The translations under genes were made by a program, and so were the position numbers. The notes under the pieces are model-generated. The model was given only the letters and a program-made list of their open reading frames with translations. It made no database searches and had not been told where the DNA came from. Of a DNA stretch of 64,000 nucleotides, positions 1 through 10,655 are shown piece after piece. The stretch lies in assembly GCF_000143415.4 (NCBI RefSeq), contig NW_003314431.1, positions 13,457 to 77,456 of the forward strand, given 5' to 3'. The stretch's first letter is position 1, and each line of letters begins with the position of its first letter. Source of the stretch: Selaginella moellendorffii (lineage: Eukaryota > Streptophyta > Lycopodiopsida > Selaginellales > Selaginellaceae).

Positions 1-451
1 CCATTGTATTCAGGCCGATTTCTACATTCCGTAGATATGCCAAATGAACTAATCTAGATACTTTCCATAAATAGCATTTGGGACCGAAATGAGACCAACA
101 CAACGGGCGTGATAACGAGGGTGTTTGGCAGACATGGTAAGCTATCATCTGGCGATATTGAGGGACTAGTCTCAATACGCGAGGGTTCTTGCCAAGCCAG
201 TGCAAGACAGAGCAAAAGAGAACTAACAAGCCGAGCCAAGTATGCTTGGCTAAATAGACACTTAGGAATTCCTTCCTTATGCCCATCCGGCCAAGTACAG
301 ATACTAAGTCTAGTTTACTAACACTTGGACAAGAGGGGTCAATAAAGGGAACTAGCAGTATCGACCTCCTGCCGTCATGGCAGTAAGGAAAGAGTGCCCA
401 TAAGGACTGGTCAACAAGTATCTTTTGATACCCGAAGTCACATTCGTAACA
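1..451 (-). repeat. Partial family A long LTR (3' LTR of E0)
   Basis: This stretch matches the R/U5-distal part of the ~1.13-kb LTRs at 29871-31015, 48031-49164, 53375-54503 and 58501-59631. On the minus strand it starts with TGTTACGAATGTGACTTCGG and is preceded by a purine tract (RC of 452-465). Its far end is outside the window. Confidence 0.85.
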
Positions 452-1058
452 CTCTCCCCCCCTTGGGGAAGATCGATGTCCTCGTCGATGTATACCCGAG
501 TCTAGCAAACCGTCAAGGAAACAACTCCGAAAGTTAACGGAAAGCACACTATGTGGGAAACATACTAACTTAAATGAGTTATGGAACGACCTCTCCTCTA
601 CGTCCAAAGACGTTAAGACTCAGACACCCTCCGACCGTCACCGACAAGGAAATGACTAATAGAGTTAGCCACCCTTGCTGCTCCAAGTACCACTCAGCTT
701 ACAAAGGAATGATACATCCCTGCCCGCAGGGACATAGGGAGAAGACCAGAGGCCCAACTGCCCTGAGCAAGAAATCAACCCCATCGGGAAGATTTAGACA
801 ACTATTATAAACTAGCAAATTAAGTTGTTTACACGACCATGCCCCTTTTCGAAAATGAGTCCTCGAGAGAGAGGCGGGGACTTGTGATCAGTCGATAATA
901 CTTATCCCCATGGTTATGGATTGGACCCATGCACCGAAGTGCCGAAGTCAGCCTGCCAAAACTGACCCAAGTACAAATGAACGAGAGAAACGACATTTTG
1001 ATTTATAGAAATATATTACTTTATTAATTTGCAAGATTGATTACAAGATTTACAAAAG
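452..1058 (-). other. Polypurine tract and 3' non-coding internal region of E0
   Basis: A C-rich run at 455-466 is the polypurine tract on the minus strand, directly next to the LTR. The following ~600 bp have no credible coding frame and are homologous to the 3' internal parts of the non-coding family members at 31016-31550 and 54679-55140. This shows that those members and the pol-bearing E0 belong to one family. Confidence 0.75.
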
Positions 1059-3494
1059 CTAACCTTTATTACGATTCTCATACTCCGTGACAAGCTCACG
1101 AGCATGTGTAAGATTACTAAGAGGCTCCCAAGTTGATTCACAAGATGGGTAACCTTTCCACTTAACTAGATACTCTCGACGTTTGGCATGCTTAAGCCAG
1201 CGTGTACCCAAAATAGCTTCCACTTCATATTCAGGTTCACCATCCACAACTTCTGGTGGTGGACGAATCTCCGCTTGATGTGCATCATCCATAGTGTATG
1301 GAGCCAAGAGATTGGCATGAAATATATTATGAATACTGGACATCTCCACAGGAAGATCCAACTGATAGGATACATTACCAATGCGCCGCAACACCCGATA
1401 GGGTCCAACATATCTCGGCAAGAGCTTCCGAGACAGAGAACCCTTAATGTTCAAGTTCCGGGAAGATAGCCACACCTGATCTCCCACTTGATAGGATAAA
1501 TCCCGATGATGCTGATCCTTATCACGTCGATACCTATCCTGAGCTTTGCCCATCGCCTCAGTAGCTCTAGACCAACCTTGGCGTAGCTGCTCTGCATAAG
1601 TCTCAATGGCTAGGACCAACACTTCGGTCATTGGTTTCGGTACAATGATCTATTGAGGAACCCCACGAGCATTCCCTTGCAGCATCTCCCATGGAGAACA
1701 GCTTATAGCACTGTGAAATGTGTTGTTATAACATATTTCTGCTGTATCCAAATGCTCAACCCAGTCGCGTTGGTCCGCCGCGACATAGTACCGCAGATAA
1801 TCCTCAACTTGAGCATTCACGCGTTCGGTCTACCCATCAGTTTGAGGATGATAAGCTGTACTAAACTTCAACTTGGTACCGAACAACTGGAACAATGTGC
1901 CCCAAAACTTCCCCGTAAACCTCGAATCTCTATCCGAGATCATTTCTTCAGGAAGACCACGAACTCGCACTACTTCATGGAAAAAGAGCTTTGCTGCTTG
2001 TTTCGCATTTACTGTTCCCACAGTTGGAATGAAGTGTGCAATCTTTGACAACTGATCCACAGCCACCATTAAAGTATCATAACCCTTAGACTTCGGCAAG
2101 CAAGTGACGAAATCAAGTGTCACACTTTGAAATGGCCATGCCGGTACTGGAATGCACTGCAACTTCCCAGCTTGCTTCTCAGTTCTATGCTTACATTGCT
2201 GGCATATAGGGCAGGAACGGACATAGTCCGCTACATCACCTTCCATACCAGACCAGAAAAATCCCTTTTTCAACGAAGCCAGAGTCTTTCGTTGTCCACC
2301 ATGTCCTGTTGCTGGAACATCATGATGTTCCCGCAAAAATAATTGCTAAAGATCCTTAGAGGGAAGATACAATCTTTCTTGCTTATAGAATATAAGCCCG
2401 TCCCGAACTGAGAAGTGAAGCTTTACATTAGTGCAACTAGCAACTTTTGCTGCTTCGCTACCAGGGCTTTGCTTCAACAACCCCGCACGGCATAAGATTG
2501 CCTTCACCAATGGATCATTTCCATACGAAGTCCGAACGTCCTCCAACCAGTATGAACTGATTGCCGATATTGCCCGGAATTGAGCTTGACGACTCAACGC
2601 ATCCGGAACAATATTGTCTTTACTAGGTTTATATATGATTTCAATATCATATTTAGCAAGCTTCTCTTGCCAACGAGCCTGCTTTGGCGTAAGCTTAGGC
2701 TGCGTAGCAAAGTAGCTTAGTGTGTTACTATCCGTATAAACCTTGGTATGTCCACCCAAGTAGTGTCTCCAGTGTTCCAGGGCCAACACTATAGCAAACA
2801 TCTCTTTCTTATGCGTTGGCCATCTTCGTTGGGTCTCATCCAATTTCTTGGAATAGAATGCAACGGGACAACCATGTCGCCTTAGCGTAACACCAACTGC
2901 TTTGTCACAATCTTGCTGCAACACGGCACCAATAGCATAGCCAGACACATCACAATGCACTTCGAAGGGTTTATCAAGATCTGGGATCCTGAGAACAGGA
3001 ACCGTAGTCAAGATCTCCTTCAACTGTACAAAAGCACACTGACAAGCTAGTGTCTAATGAAACGGAATACTACTCTTCGTCAACTCAGTCAACGGAAGAG
3101 CAATTCTTGCAAAATTGCGGACAAACTTGTGATAGTATCCCGCCAAACCGAGAAAGGAACGAACATCTGATACAGTGGTCAGGACTTCCCAGGACTTCAC
3201 CACTTCCACCTTCTTTGGATCGACTTCAATCACGCCACCACCAACTATATGTCCAAGAAAGTTTATGCGCAATTGACCAAAAGCGCATTTACTTTCCTTA
3301 GCATACAGTTTGTGTTCACGCAACTTCTGAAACACCAGCTCCAGTGTTTCAAATGATCCTCTAACGTTTCGCTGAAGACTAGAACATCGTCGATATATAA
3401 GACAACAAATGTGTCTAGATAATATCCGAATATTCTATCCATCATAGTGCTGAACGTTGCCGGAACATTGCATAACCCGAACGGCATGACAAGG
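1059..3494 (-). pseudogene. pol: Chromovirus pol: RT, RNase H, integrase, chromodomain (broken)
   Basis: Polyprotein remnant for reverse transcription and integration. Order on the minus strand: RT from the LVMPFGLCNVPATF motif (~3480) and catalytic YIDDVLVFS (~3390); RT connection ('FLGHIVGG'); RNase H (FYSKKLDETQRRWPTHKKEM and VYTDSNTLSYF, ~2870-2690); H2C2 zinc-binding and integrase core (DFVTCLPK, ISDRDSRF, YHPQTDG; ~2330-1830); integrase C-terminus (VGPYRVLRRIGNVSYQL) and a C-terminal chromodomain (YLVKWKGYPSCESTWEP, ~1200-1110). Several in-frame TAG codons (near 3051, 2346, 1827 and 1642) and a frameshift near 3340 break it. It begins inside RT, so gag, protease and the RT fingers are absent. 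The chromodomain would direct insertion to heterochromatin. Not functional as it stands. Confidence 0.88.
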
Positions 3495-3508
3495 AACCCG
3501 TGCCATTT

Positions 3509-3522
3509 CCTCCGATACCAAC
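3509..3522 (-). other. Primer binding site, initiator Met tRNA type
   Basis: On the minus strand the sequence after the miniature LTR reads GTTGGTATCGGAGG, close to the TGGTATCAGAGC complement of initiator Met tRNA. The same site follows the family B LTR at 15369-15382 and 45692-45705. Here it runs after ~14 further TRIM bases directly into RT sequence. Confidence 0.75.
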
Positions 3523-3676
3523 TATAGCGCACCTTATCTCTCTCTCCTTAAGCCAACTGGAAAAGGGGCAATTGCTTGATGAGAGAGCCTTTAGTGGCTA
3601 TTTTATCCCCATTAAGGTTCCAAGGATCCACGGTGATAGTATATCCAAATTTCATCCCATGATTACATGCACTACA
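3523..3676 (-). repeat. Family B miniature LTR (5' LTR of E0)
   Basis: 154 bp matching the TRIM LTRs at 14860-15012 and 15383-15545. Conserved blocks are the GAGAGAG, AATTGCCCC and ATAAAATAGCCACTAA segments (on the minus strand). Its outer end reads TGTAGTGCATGTAATC in element orientation; the inner terminus carries one change, TATA for TGTA in plus orientation. Confidence 0.85.
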
Positions 3677-5101
3677 AAGATATACACACTTAACTGTCAT
3701 CGAGGAATTTTTTTTCAAGTGGCTAAGGTTATTTGAATAACCTTGGCCCCTCAGGTGGCCAAAGTGCCCAAGGTGGCCGGCCCTGAAGAAGCAATCAAGA
3801 AAGAAGCAAGAAGAAAAAAATGGAAGTGGAACCAATTAAATTAAAATTCACCTTTGGTGGCATCTTTCCTTCTCAATCTCTCGATCGTGTTGGATTTCTC
3901 ACATTCTCTCACTCTCAATCTCAACTCATGTTCACATTGGCACACTCCATCTCTTGCACTCGATCTCTCCCACTCATGTGCTCAATCTTTCGCACTCGCG
4001 CACTCCACACTCAATCTCTTGATCTCTTGCATGCTCAATCACTCTTGTGTGCTCAATCCCTCAATCTCTTGTGTGCTCCACTCATGGTGCAAACAATTAC
4101 TTGGAAAACCTTTTGTGAACTCTAACATATGTTTTTCATGCTCCACCGTGAGCCCTAGGGTAGGTTAAGTCTGTTACTAGTAACCAATCTCTCATCTTGG
4201 CCATTCATTTTGAATAACCTAAATCTCAACTATCACAATATCTTCAATCTTATTTTATCTTATCATTATTATTATATGTGAATTATGGTTCTTTATTACA
4301 TATATTTTAATGATGATATAACTAGCACCTATCAACATTTTTGTTATTAGAGATATAATATTATTTTTTACAAATTATCTAGAAAGGATGCATTCTTATC
4401 AATATTTTGTACATATTTTGGAATTGTTACAAGAACTTTAAAGAGTATAGATAAGGCACGTTAAAATATATTGTACTATATCGATCTTGAATCCTCATCC
4501 AGAAATTTTGTTTTGTGTTGTTTTAAATCCTAAACAATAGGCACGTGCTTTAAATGTCATTGAGCAATGTTCACAATTATAGATAAAACTTGAGTTGTAC
4601 TACAAATCAAATTTGTCATTGAAGAATAAGATTTGACAAGATTTATTATTATCTACTACTTAAAATTTGACAACTTGAAACATCACACATGGTGACAGTC
4701 AGATTTGATCTCTTGGATTGATATGCTATAGCAAAATATCATTACTGATATCATTATTAATTATCAAACTTCACGTACTGAAAATCCTTTTTTGGATCTA
4801 TGTGTATACATGCATCAGACATCATAATAGATAATAGTAATATTAATATTGTCACACTTACACATGTTAAATTTGCTATAGAATTTAAATTCATTTTGTA
4901 CATTGTTGATATTCTTCTTATTCCTTTATTTAAATTTCAAATATATTTCACTATGGATTTTTACAAGTAGCATAAAGAGAGAGAATTCCAAAACCTATTA
5001 AGAAGGATGGAGAGGTTTCTTCTTCATTTTCGAGATCACCCACCTCTTTCATTCTCTCAGAATAATGTTTTTGAAAGTTTTTTATATCAGCGTTTTGATC
5101 T
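3677..5101. other. AT-rich and simple-sequence DNA without a recognisable gene
   Basis: 3880-4090 is pyrimidine-rich with many CTCAATCTC/CACTC-like imperfect repeats. Open frames there are products of the repeat and not credible genes. 4200-5000 is strongly AT-rich and shows no domain, repeat or RNA gene that I can recognise. Confidence 0.6.
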
Positions 5102-5284
5102 TTATCTTGGCTCTATTTCTTTAGACACTGTGATTTGCAATGACACCAGTCTAGTTGCATGCCCAGAGTTTCTTTTTTCTGGTGTGGGTGAGGGTGGACA
5201 GTAATGGGATTTACAGAATTCCAAGTCAAAGGAGATTTGAGTTTTTGGATCTCCAATCAAAGTGCCAAAATGCACTCCAACCAA
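5102..5284 (-). pseudogene. Unknown coding fragment, split by the sushi-like element
   Basis: A 60-codon minus-strand frame (start LVGVHFGTLIGDPKTQISF in context). It lies exactly at the target site of the 5295-8621 element, and the other side of that insertion (8622-8782) holds another minus-strand frame. Both may be parts of one older exon. No family recognised. Confidence 0.3.
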
Positions 5285-5294
5285 AGTGAATGTT

Positions 5295-5604
5295 GTCAGG
5301 AATCCCCTATTCCTGATTCTCGAGGCACTTCCCTATTCTTGACTCTCTGATTTCCTGTACAATTCCTGAGTCTCAAGCCACATTCCTGATATTGATGTGG
5401 TGCTTCCTCGACCTCAGCTATATTTAGGCTGTCCTCGATCCAAGAGTGGTGGAGCTTCATCAACCTATAGTATATATAGGTTAGCCTTGTTCCATTTCTC
5501 CACAATCTGAATCAATGCCAGTCTAAGGCCTCTTCTTTGTTTCCACTAGCTTTTCTCTTTGTTTTTTGCATTTTCCAGTCTTGATCTTGTTGGGGGTCTT
5601 GACA
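5295..5604 (+). repeat. 5' LTR of the sushi-like element
   Basis: 310 bp, TG...CA ends, nearly identical to 8310-8621. It contains a TATA box (5471-5478) and, 30 bp downstream, the 15-nt block used as self-primer complement (5501-5515). Confidence 0.92.
5471..5478 (+). promoter_or_regulatory. LTR TATA box
   Basis: TATATATA lies 30 bp upstream of CACAATCTGAATCAA (5501). That is the canonical plant TATA-to-start spacing, so transcription probably begins at or close to 5501. The 3' LTR has the same arrangement (start block at 8518). Confidence 0.6.
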
Positions 5605-5606
5605 GT

Positions 5607-5621
5607 TTGATTCAGATTGTG
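5607..5621 (+). other. Self-complementary primer binding site
   Basis: TTGATTCAGATTGTG begins two bases after the 5' LTR and is the exact reverse complement of CACAATCTGAATCAA at 5501-5515 inside the LTR. It does not resemble a tRNA 3' end that I know. This is the arrangement described for Tf1/sushi elements, where the RNA 5' end folds back to prime minus-strand DNA. Confidence 0.75.
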
Positions 5622-5701
5622 ATTTTTGCTTTTGCTTTAGCTTGTTTCGATTGTTTGATTGCCTTTGTTTTTTTCGCCCTTTTTCTTCTTTCTTCTTGCC
5701 G

Positions 5702-5803
5702 ATGGAGTCTCCAAGCCATCCTGAAGTCCTTGCAAAAATCCAGTCTGAGAATACCGAGCTAAAGGCGACCCTTCTTCGCATGCAGCAGTTTTCCAACACA
5801 TGG
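5702..5803 (+). pseudogene. gag: gag N-terminal fragment of the sushi-like element
   Basis: An ATG at 5702 opens a frame starting MESPSHPEVLAKIQSENTEL, a coiled-coil-like start of the kind found at the N-terminus of gypsy Gag. After about 34 codons the sequence jumps into reverse transcriptase, so capsid and nucleocapsid domains are deleted. The assignment rests on position after the primer site. Confidence 0.5.
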
Positions 5804-8206
5804 CGAATGACATCTTTCGGGAGTTTCTTGATCAGATGGTGATCGTCTACTTCGATGACATCCTCATCTACTCAAAAACTTAGGAGGAGCACGACGAACA
5901 TGTACGCAAGGTGCTAACAAAGCTGCAAACACACGCGAAGCTTGAGAAATGTTCCTTCGATCAAGAGTTTGTGGAGTTCCTTGGGTACATTGTCACTCCT
6001 GAGGGTATCACGATGGATCCTGCCAAAGTCAAGACTATTTTTAAGTGGGAGCCTCCACAATCAATGTCGAACGTTCAGGTTTTCCTTGGCTTTGCCAACT
6101 TCTACTGCAAATTCATTGATCACTACTTTGACATTGTCCTTCCTCTCATGCATCTCACTCGCAAGGATGTTCCCTTCTCTTGGTCTGCTGCTGCCCAGCA
6201 CGCCTTCGACACACTCAAGGCAGCCTTCAGTTTTACTCCCATTTTGATCCATGTTGATTCCTCACAACCTTTCTTCATCGAGGTTGACGCCTCCGACTTT
6301 GCCATCGGTGCTGTGCTGTCTCAACTCGGAGCGGATCAAGAACTTCATCCGGTCGCTTTCCATTCTTGGAAATTCCAGCCTGCGGAGATCAATTACGAAA
6401 TCCACGACAAGGAGCTCCTTGCCATCGTGGATTCCTTTGGAGAGTGGCAGTGTTTCTTGGAGGGGGCGGGCCATCAAACAACAGTCTGGACGGATCACAA
6501 AAATCTCGAGTACTTTGCCACTTCCTGAGTTTTAAGCCGTCGTTAAGCAAGGTGGGCACAATTTCTGAGTCGGTTTGACTTTGTTATCAAGTACAGACCT
6601 GGAAAGCTTCAAGGCCTTCCTAATGCTCTTTCAAGGCGCTCCTATCTCAGTCTCAGGCTTGGTAATCTTGCCTTCGATCAACAGGATCAAGTTATCCTCG
6701 GTCCTGATCGGCTTCAAGTTATGGCAATTTCCCTGGCCCCTCAGGACTCCTCCTTGATGGATGCAATCAGAAACAATCTTCAATCCGATGATCTTGCCAG
6801 CGACATTTTCCCCCATCTTCAGGCTGGACACCCAGTGACTCCCGACTGCCGGTGATTTGATGAGTTCGAGTTCTTAGATGGCTTATTATACCGTGGGGAG
6901 CAGCTTTATGTTCCTAAAGGTGATGCTTGAAGGTTGGTCCTGATGGCGTGCCACGATAGCCCGACTGCTGGTCACTTCGGCATTGCGAAAACCTATGAGC
7001 TAGTTGCACGGGACTTTTGGTGGCCTCACATGGACGACTACATCAAAGCTTTTGGTACCTCCTATGACACTTGCACCCGGAATAAAGTACCTCACCACCT
7101 TCCCTCAGGTTTGCTTTGTTCCCTTCCGGTCCCTTCAGGTCCTTGGGAATCCATCTTTGATTTCTTGAGTGATCTTCCGAGTTCTGGAAGCTTCAACAGC
7201 ATTTTAGTCATGGTGGATCGCTTCACAAAGATGGCGCACTTCTTGCCATGTACCAAGAAGTTTTCAGGCAAGGACATGGCAAAATTAGTATTCAGGGAAA
7301 TTTTCCAAATTCATGGGATTCCTACAGATGTGGTTTCGGATCGGGGGCCTCAGTTCATCTCTCACTTCTGGCAACAGTTTTTGCAGCTACTTGGAGTGAA
7401 GGCCAACCTCTCTTCGGCGTATCATCCTCAAACTGATGGGCAGTCCGAGCGAACGATTCAGACGTTGGAACAATTCTTGAGGTGCTTCATCAACTATCAT
7501 CAGGATAACTGGTTCGATATAACCCTTTGCTGAGTTCTCTTATAACAACTCTGTTCACTCCTCTCTTCGAATTTCCCCCTTCTTTGCAAACTCTGGCCGA
7601 AATCCCCGATTCAATCTCTAACTTCCTTCTCCATCCGAATCCTCTCATTCAAATCCCCACTCTGAGGCATTTGTCTCCAACCTCCAGGAAATCCACAACT
7701 CCATCTCCTTCCACCTCCATCATACTTAGGAATCTCACAAAACATTTGCCAATGTCCATCGTCAGGATTGTCCTCCTTACAATATTGGGGATAAAGTCTG
7801 GCTCCTCAGGCGAAATATCTCCACCACCAGGCCCTGTCCAAAACTTGATTTCAAATGCCTCGGTCCTTTCCCTATCACTGCCATCATTAATTCTGTCACT
7901 TATCACCTTGCACTTCCCTCCTCATATCAAATTCACCCCGTTTTTCACTCCTCTCTCCTTGAGCTTTATATTCCCAGTCCTATTCCCAATCGGGTCATTC
8001 CTCCACCTCCACCAGTGCAGCTCGAGGATGGGTCTGAGTATGAGGTTCAGGACATCCTTGATTCCAAGATTTCACGGTCTAAACTCTACTATCTGGTCGA
8101 CTAGAAGGGTTACAGACCTGAAGAACGCACTTGGGAACCTGCGGACAACCTAATTCATTCTTCTGACCTTGTTCAAGACTTCCACCGCCGCTATCCTTCT
8201 CGTCCC
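5800..8206 (+). pseudogene. pol: Sushi-like pol: RT C-terminus, RNase H, integrase, chromodomain
   Basis: The remnant starts just before the RT catalytic motif (VIVYFDDILIYS, ~5837-5872), followed by a TAG at 5881. Next come the RT connection (VEFLGYIVTPEGITMDPAKV), RNase H (FFIEVDASDFAIGAVLSQL; TVWTDHKNLEYF), the integrase zinc region (~6934-7100), the integrase core with DDE residues visible (IFDFLSDLP, VSDRGPQF, QTDGQSERTIQTLEQ), and, in another frame, the integrase C-terminus and chromodomain (EYEVQDILDSK ... RPEERTWEPADNL, ~8035-8140) ending FHRRYPSRP. The chromodomain Trp codon is a TAG at 8101. Frame changes occur near 6530 and 7530. It is inactive but the family is clear. Confidence 0.88.
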
Positions 8207-8309
8207 AGTCCTCATTCTTTTTCTCCATCTCCCATCCCTCACTGCTCATCTCATCCTCCTCGTCGTTTTCATTCACATCCTCGTTCCACTCGTTCTTGAG
8301 GAGGGGGTG

Positions 8310-8621
8310 CTATCAGGAATCCCCTATTCCTGATTCTCGAGACACTTCCCTATTCCTGACTCTCTGATTTCCTATACAATTCCTGAGTCTCGAGCCACAT
8401 TCCTGATATTGATGTGGTGCTTCCTCGACCTCAGCTATATTTAGGCCGTCCTCGATCCAAGAGTGGTGGAGCTTCATCAACCTATAGTATATATAGGTTA
8501 GCCTTGTTCCATTTCTCCACAATCTGAATCAATGCTAGTCTAAGGCTTCTTCTTTGTTTCCACTAGCTTTTCTCTTTGTCTTTTGCATTTTCCAGTCTTG
8601 ATCTTGTTGGGGGTCTTGACA
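8310..8621 (+). repeat. 3' LTR of the sushi-like element
   Basis: 312 bp, same sequence as 5295-5604 apart from scattered, mostly transition-type changes, including G to A at the second base (TATCAGG for TGTCAGG). Followed by target duplication AATGT. Confidence 0.92.
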
Positions 8622-8782
8622 AATGTGAAGCAAGAGTCAGTTGTTATCATCTCATCCTCTTTTAGTTCAAATGGAAAAGTCATGCTAGTGTTAACACCGA
8701 ATTCACTAGCTCTAGCTCTAGCTTCAGCAATATTCAAAGCCGTTAGCAATGCTTTCCAGTTTTCATGCCTCTCAATCAACAT
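8622..8782 (-). pseudogene. Unknown coding fragment on the far side of the sushi insertion
   Basis: The minus-strand frame from 8782 (LIERHENWKALLTALNIAEA...) looks coding in composition and continues to the target site at 8622. It is the partner of the fragment at 5102-5284. I do not recognise the family. Confidence 0.3.
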
Positions 8783-8999
8783 GTACTTGTTTTTGTATAA
8801 GCTCGTGAACGAGCTTCCATCCTCCTACAACGGCAATATTTTCTTTGAGCTACCACCTCTTGTCAGCAACATAGGTTCCAAATGGAAGGGGATGGAAACC
8901 AAACAAGATGTCCACAATTTGTGCAAAATCAAGACTATACACTTCTAACATTTTGAAGGCACAGTATCTATAATTCATTGTGGCAAGCATTTAGATTGT

Positions 9000-10430
9000 G
9001 TGGATGAAGCATGCAATCAAGACTACTATAAAAATTTTATATTTTTCGAAGGGTCTGTAATCAATCCTCCAGCTTGTGACACCATTGTTGTTGGATTCAA
9101 GTGTCAATTCTACAAAAATGCTCCTCTATATGGTTCTATCTACGAGACTAAGATATACTACTCTCTTCCATGGGATGGAGTGGCTAGAAGAGCTGTAGTG
9201 CATATTGGCACACATATACATCCAATGTAGGAAGGGATACAAAGGAGTTCTTTCAACCGTTTCAAAGATGTTGTGCAGGAAGAGATTATGAGAAACTCAT
9301 TTGCAACTCTAAAGCATGTGTAGAAAACCGTTCTCAAGGATTTTATCGCAAACACCTTATTCAATCTAGATTGCTAAAATACTCAACTAAACAAGGCTAA
9401 CTTGTGGGACTTACTATGAGGAGTACAATCTACTACTAGCCTAGGGAGGTACATCCATTATATTTCATATGTTATAATAATATCTTTTTGTTACATTATA
9501 TTGTTTAGGATAAAATCTTAGATGTGTGAATCTCAAGAAAGGAAGTTGCAATAAAAAATTGACTCCATCCTTGAATTGAAACGGATCAATTCATATGAGT
9601 TCATCCATGAAAGTTTGTTTCTAGGCTAAGTTGTGAATGAGCAAGAGTGCCCCTTCGTCTTCAAAATGTCTACTATGGGCCTTGCTTTTGGTATAGATTT
9701 TGTTTCCCGAATGAACATGTTTGGGTCTAGTGATCTTGCAAATGCATGGGTACATTTTGACCATATGGAGCACATATCAAGTTGGACAACCATGGGAGCT
9801 CATGTGTATGATCCAAGGTAATTTTTATTCTCATTATATTGAAATTATTCTAATATTTATGTTTTCACAGGCTACATTGTAACTTGACAACTGTGACAGT
9901 AGAGTTTAAATTATAAAACCAGACAACCCAAAAAATAGTTTGGAAGTCCCTCTTCGATATTATTCTAAAGCAAGCTTGTAAGCTTGCAAATTTTTGTGAT
10001 TTCATGGCAGATGGGGCTAGTGCAAATTGGAATGGTGTTCGAGTAGTTTTTGGGAATGGTCAACCATTGGAAGGTTGTGAGAGGACTTGTGAGTTCCATT
10101 GGGCTTAAAGCTTAAACCAGCACTGCCACTTTATCAAGCTAGAGTTTCAATCAATGTTTAAAGAGTTGTGTAAACAATGATAGGTTGCACCTTCTAAAAA
10201 AGAGCATGAGGAAAAAGCAAATGAGATCTGAATGTGGTGGCATGAAGATGGCCATACAGACATAAGTTGTCTACCACAACTTAAGTCATGGTTAGGGTTG
10301 TGGGAAGTTAAGATGTTCCAATGGGGACACCACTCTTTTCAGGTTAGTTTCTATTTTTTCTTCTCATTTTATTACCTCTTAATATTGCCTTTTCCATTAG
10401 GATCAACCACTTGAGGATCTTGCATACACT
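9000..10430 (+). pseudogene. Decayed transposase-like gene
   Basis: Coding blocks separated by intron-like AT-rich gaps and stops: (1) 9001-9230, ending in RRAVVHIGTHIHPM, then a helix-rich block to 9320; (2) 9633-9821, GLAFGIDFVSRMNMF and SSWTTMGAHVYDPR; (3) ~10000-10110, FCDFMADGASANWNGVRVVF and CERTCEFHWA; (4) 10232-10330, WLGLWEVKMFQWGHHSFQ. The acidic residue in 'MADGAxANW', the following 'HW' and the order of blocks recall an RNase-H-fold transposase of an unnamed eukaryotic family that I have seen as 'uncharacterised protein' in non-seed plants. I cannot name it. At least four internal stops make it a pseudogene, or its introns are not resolved. Confidence 0.45.
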
Positions 10431-10655
10431 TCAACTGTGAATCTCTCTAAAAGTAAGCACTAGAGTTGACATTCTTTTAAGGCAGAGAAAGGGAAGATGA
10501 GTCTATATGAAGTCTGTCTATCAAATTTGATACACGCTATAAAAAAATCTTGAAAAACGCTAGTATTCGAGGAAAGAAGATATGTGGGAACAAAGCCTTC
10601 TATTGAAATGTTACATAATAGGATGAAGAGAAAATTAACTCCACCCGCCTAAACA

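Larger units (their letters stand above)
1..3676 (-). mobile_element. Family A chromovirus (Ty3/gypsy) with a miniature LTR at its 5' end, E0
   Basis: Reading on the minus strand, the element runs from a family B miniature LTR (3676 to 3523) through a Met-tRNA-type primer site (3522 to 3509) straight into reverse transcriptase, RNase H, integrase and chromodomain, then a non-coding 3' region with polypurine tract (1058 to 452), and ends in part of a long family A LTR (451 to 1, cut by the window edge). The gag, protease and front half of RT are missing. The order of domains is that of plant chromoviruses. The mismatch of LTR types at the two ends is directly visible: the 5' piece matches 14860-15012 and 45994-46155, the 3' piece matches 30560-31015 and 54050-54503. 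The target duplication cannot be tested because the other end lies outside the window. Confidence 0.8.
5295..8621 (+). mobile_element. Tf1/sushi-like chromovirus, internally deleted derivative
   Basis: Two ~310-bp LTRs (5295-5604 and 8310-8621) begin TGTCAGG/TATCAGG and end CTTGACA, and are flanked by a perfect 5-bp duplication AATGT (5290-5294 and 8622-8626). A purine tract (GAGGAGGGGG, ~8297-8306) precedes the 3' LTR. Inside are a short gag start, then the back half of RT, RNase H, integrase and a chromodomain, with gag, protease and the front of RT removed by a deletion near 5800. The integrase tail carries the FHRRYPSRP motif typical of sushi/Tf1/Tcn1-type chromoviruses. The primer site matches the LTR itself and not a tRNA. 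All frames carry stops, so it depends on other copies. Confidence 0.9.

Noticed and set aside
3820-4168. Two overlapping ~100-codon plus-strand proteins rich in Ser/Leu/His
   Set aside because: They come from a C/T-rich simple-sequence tract.
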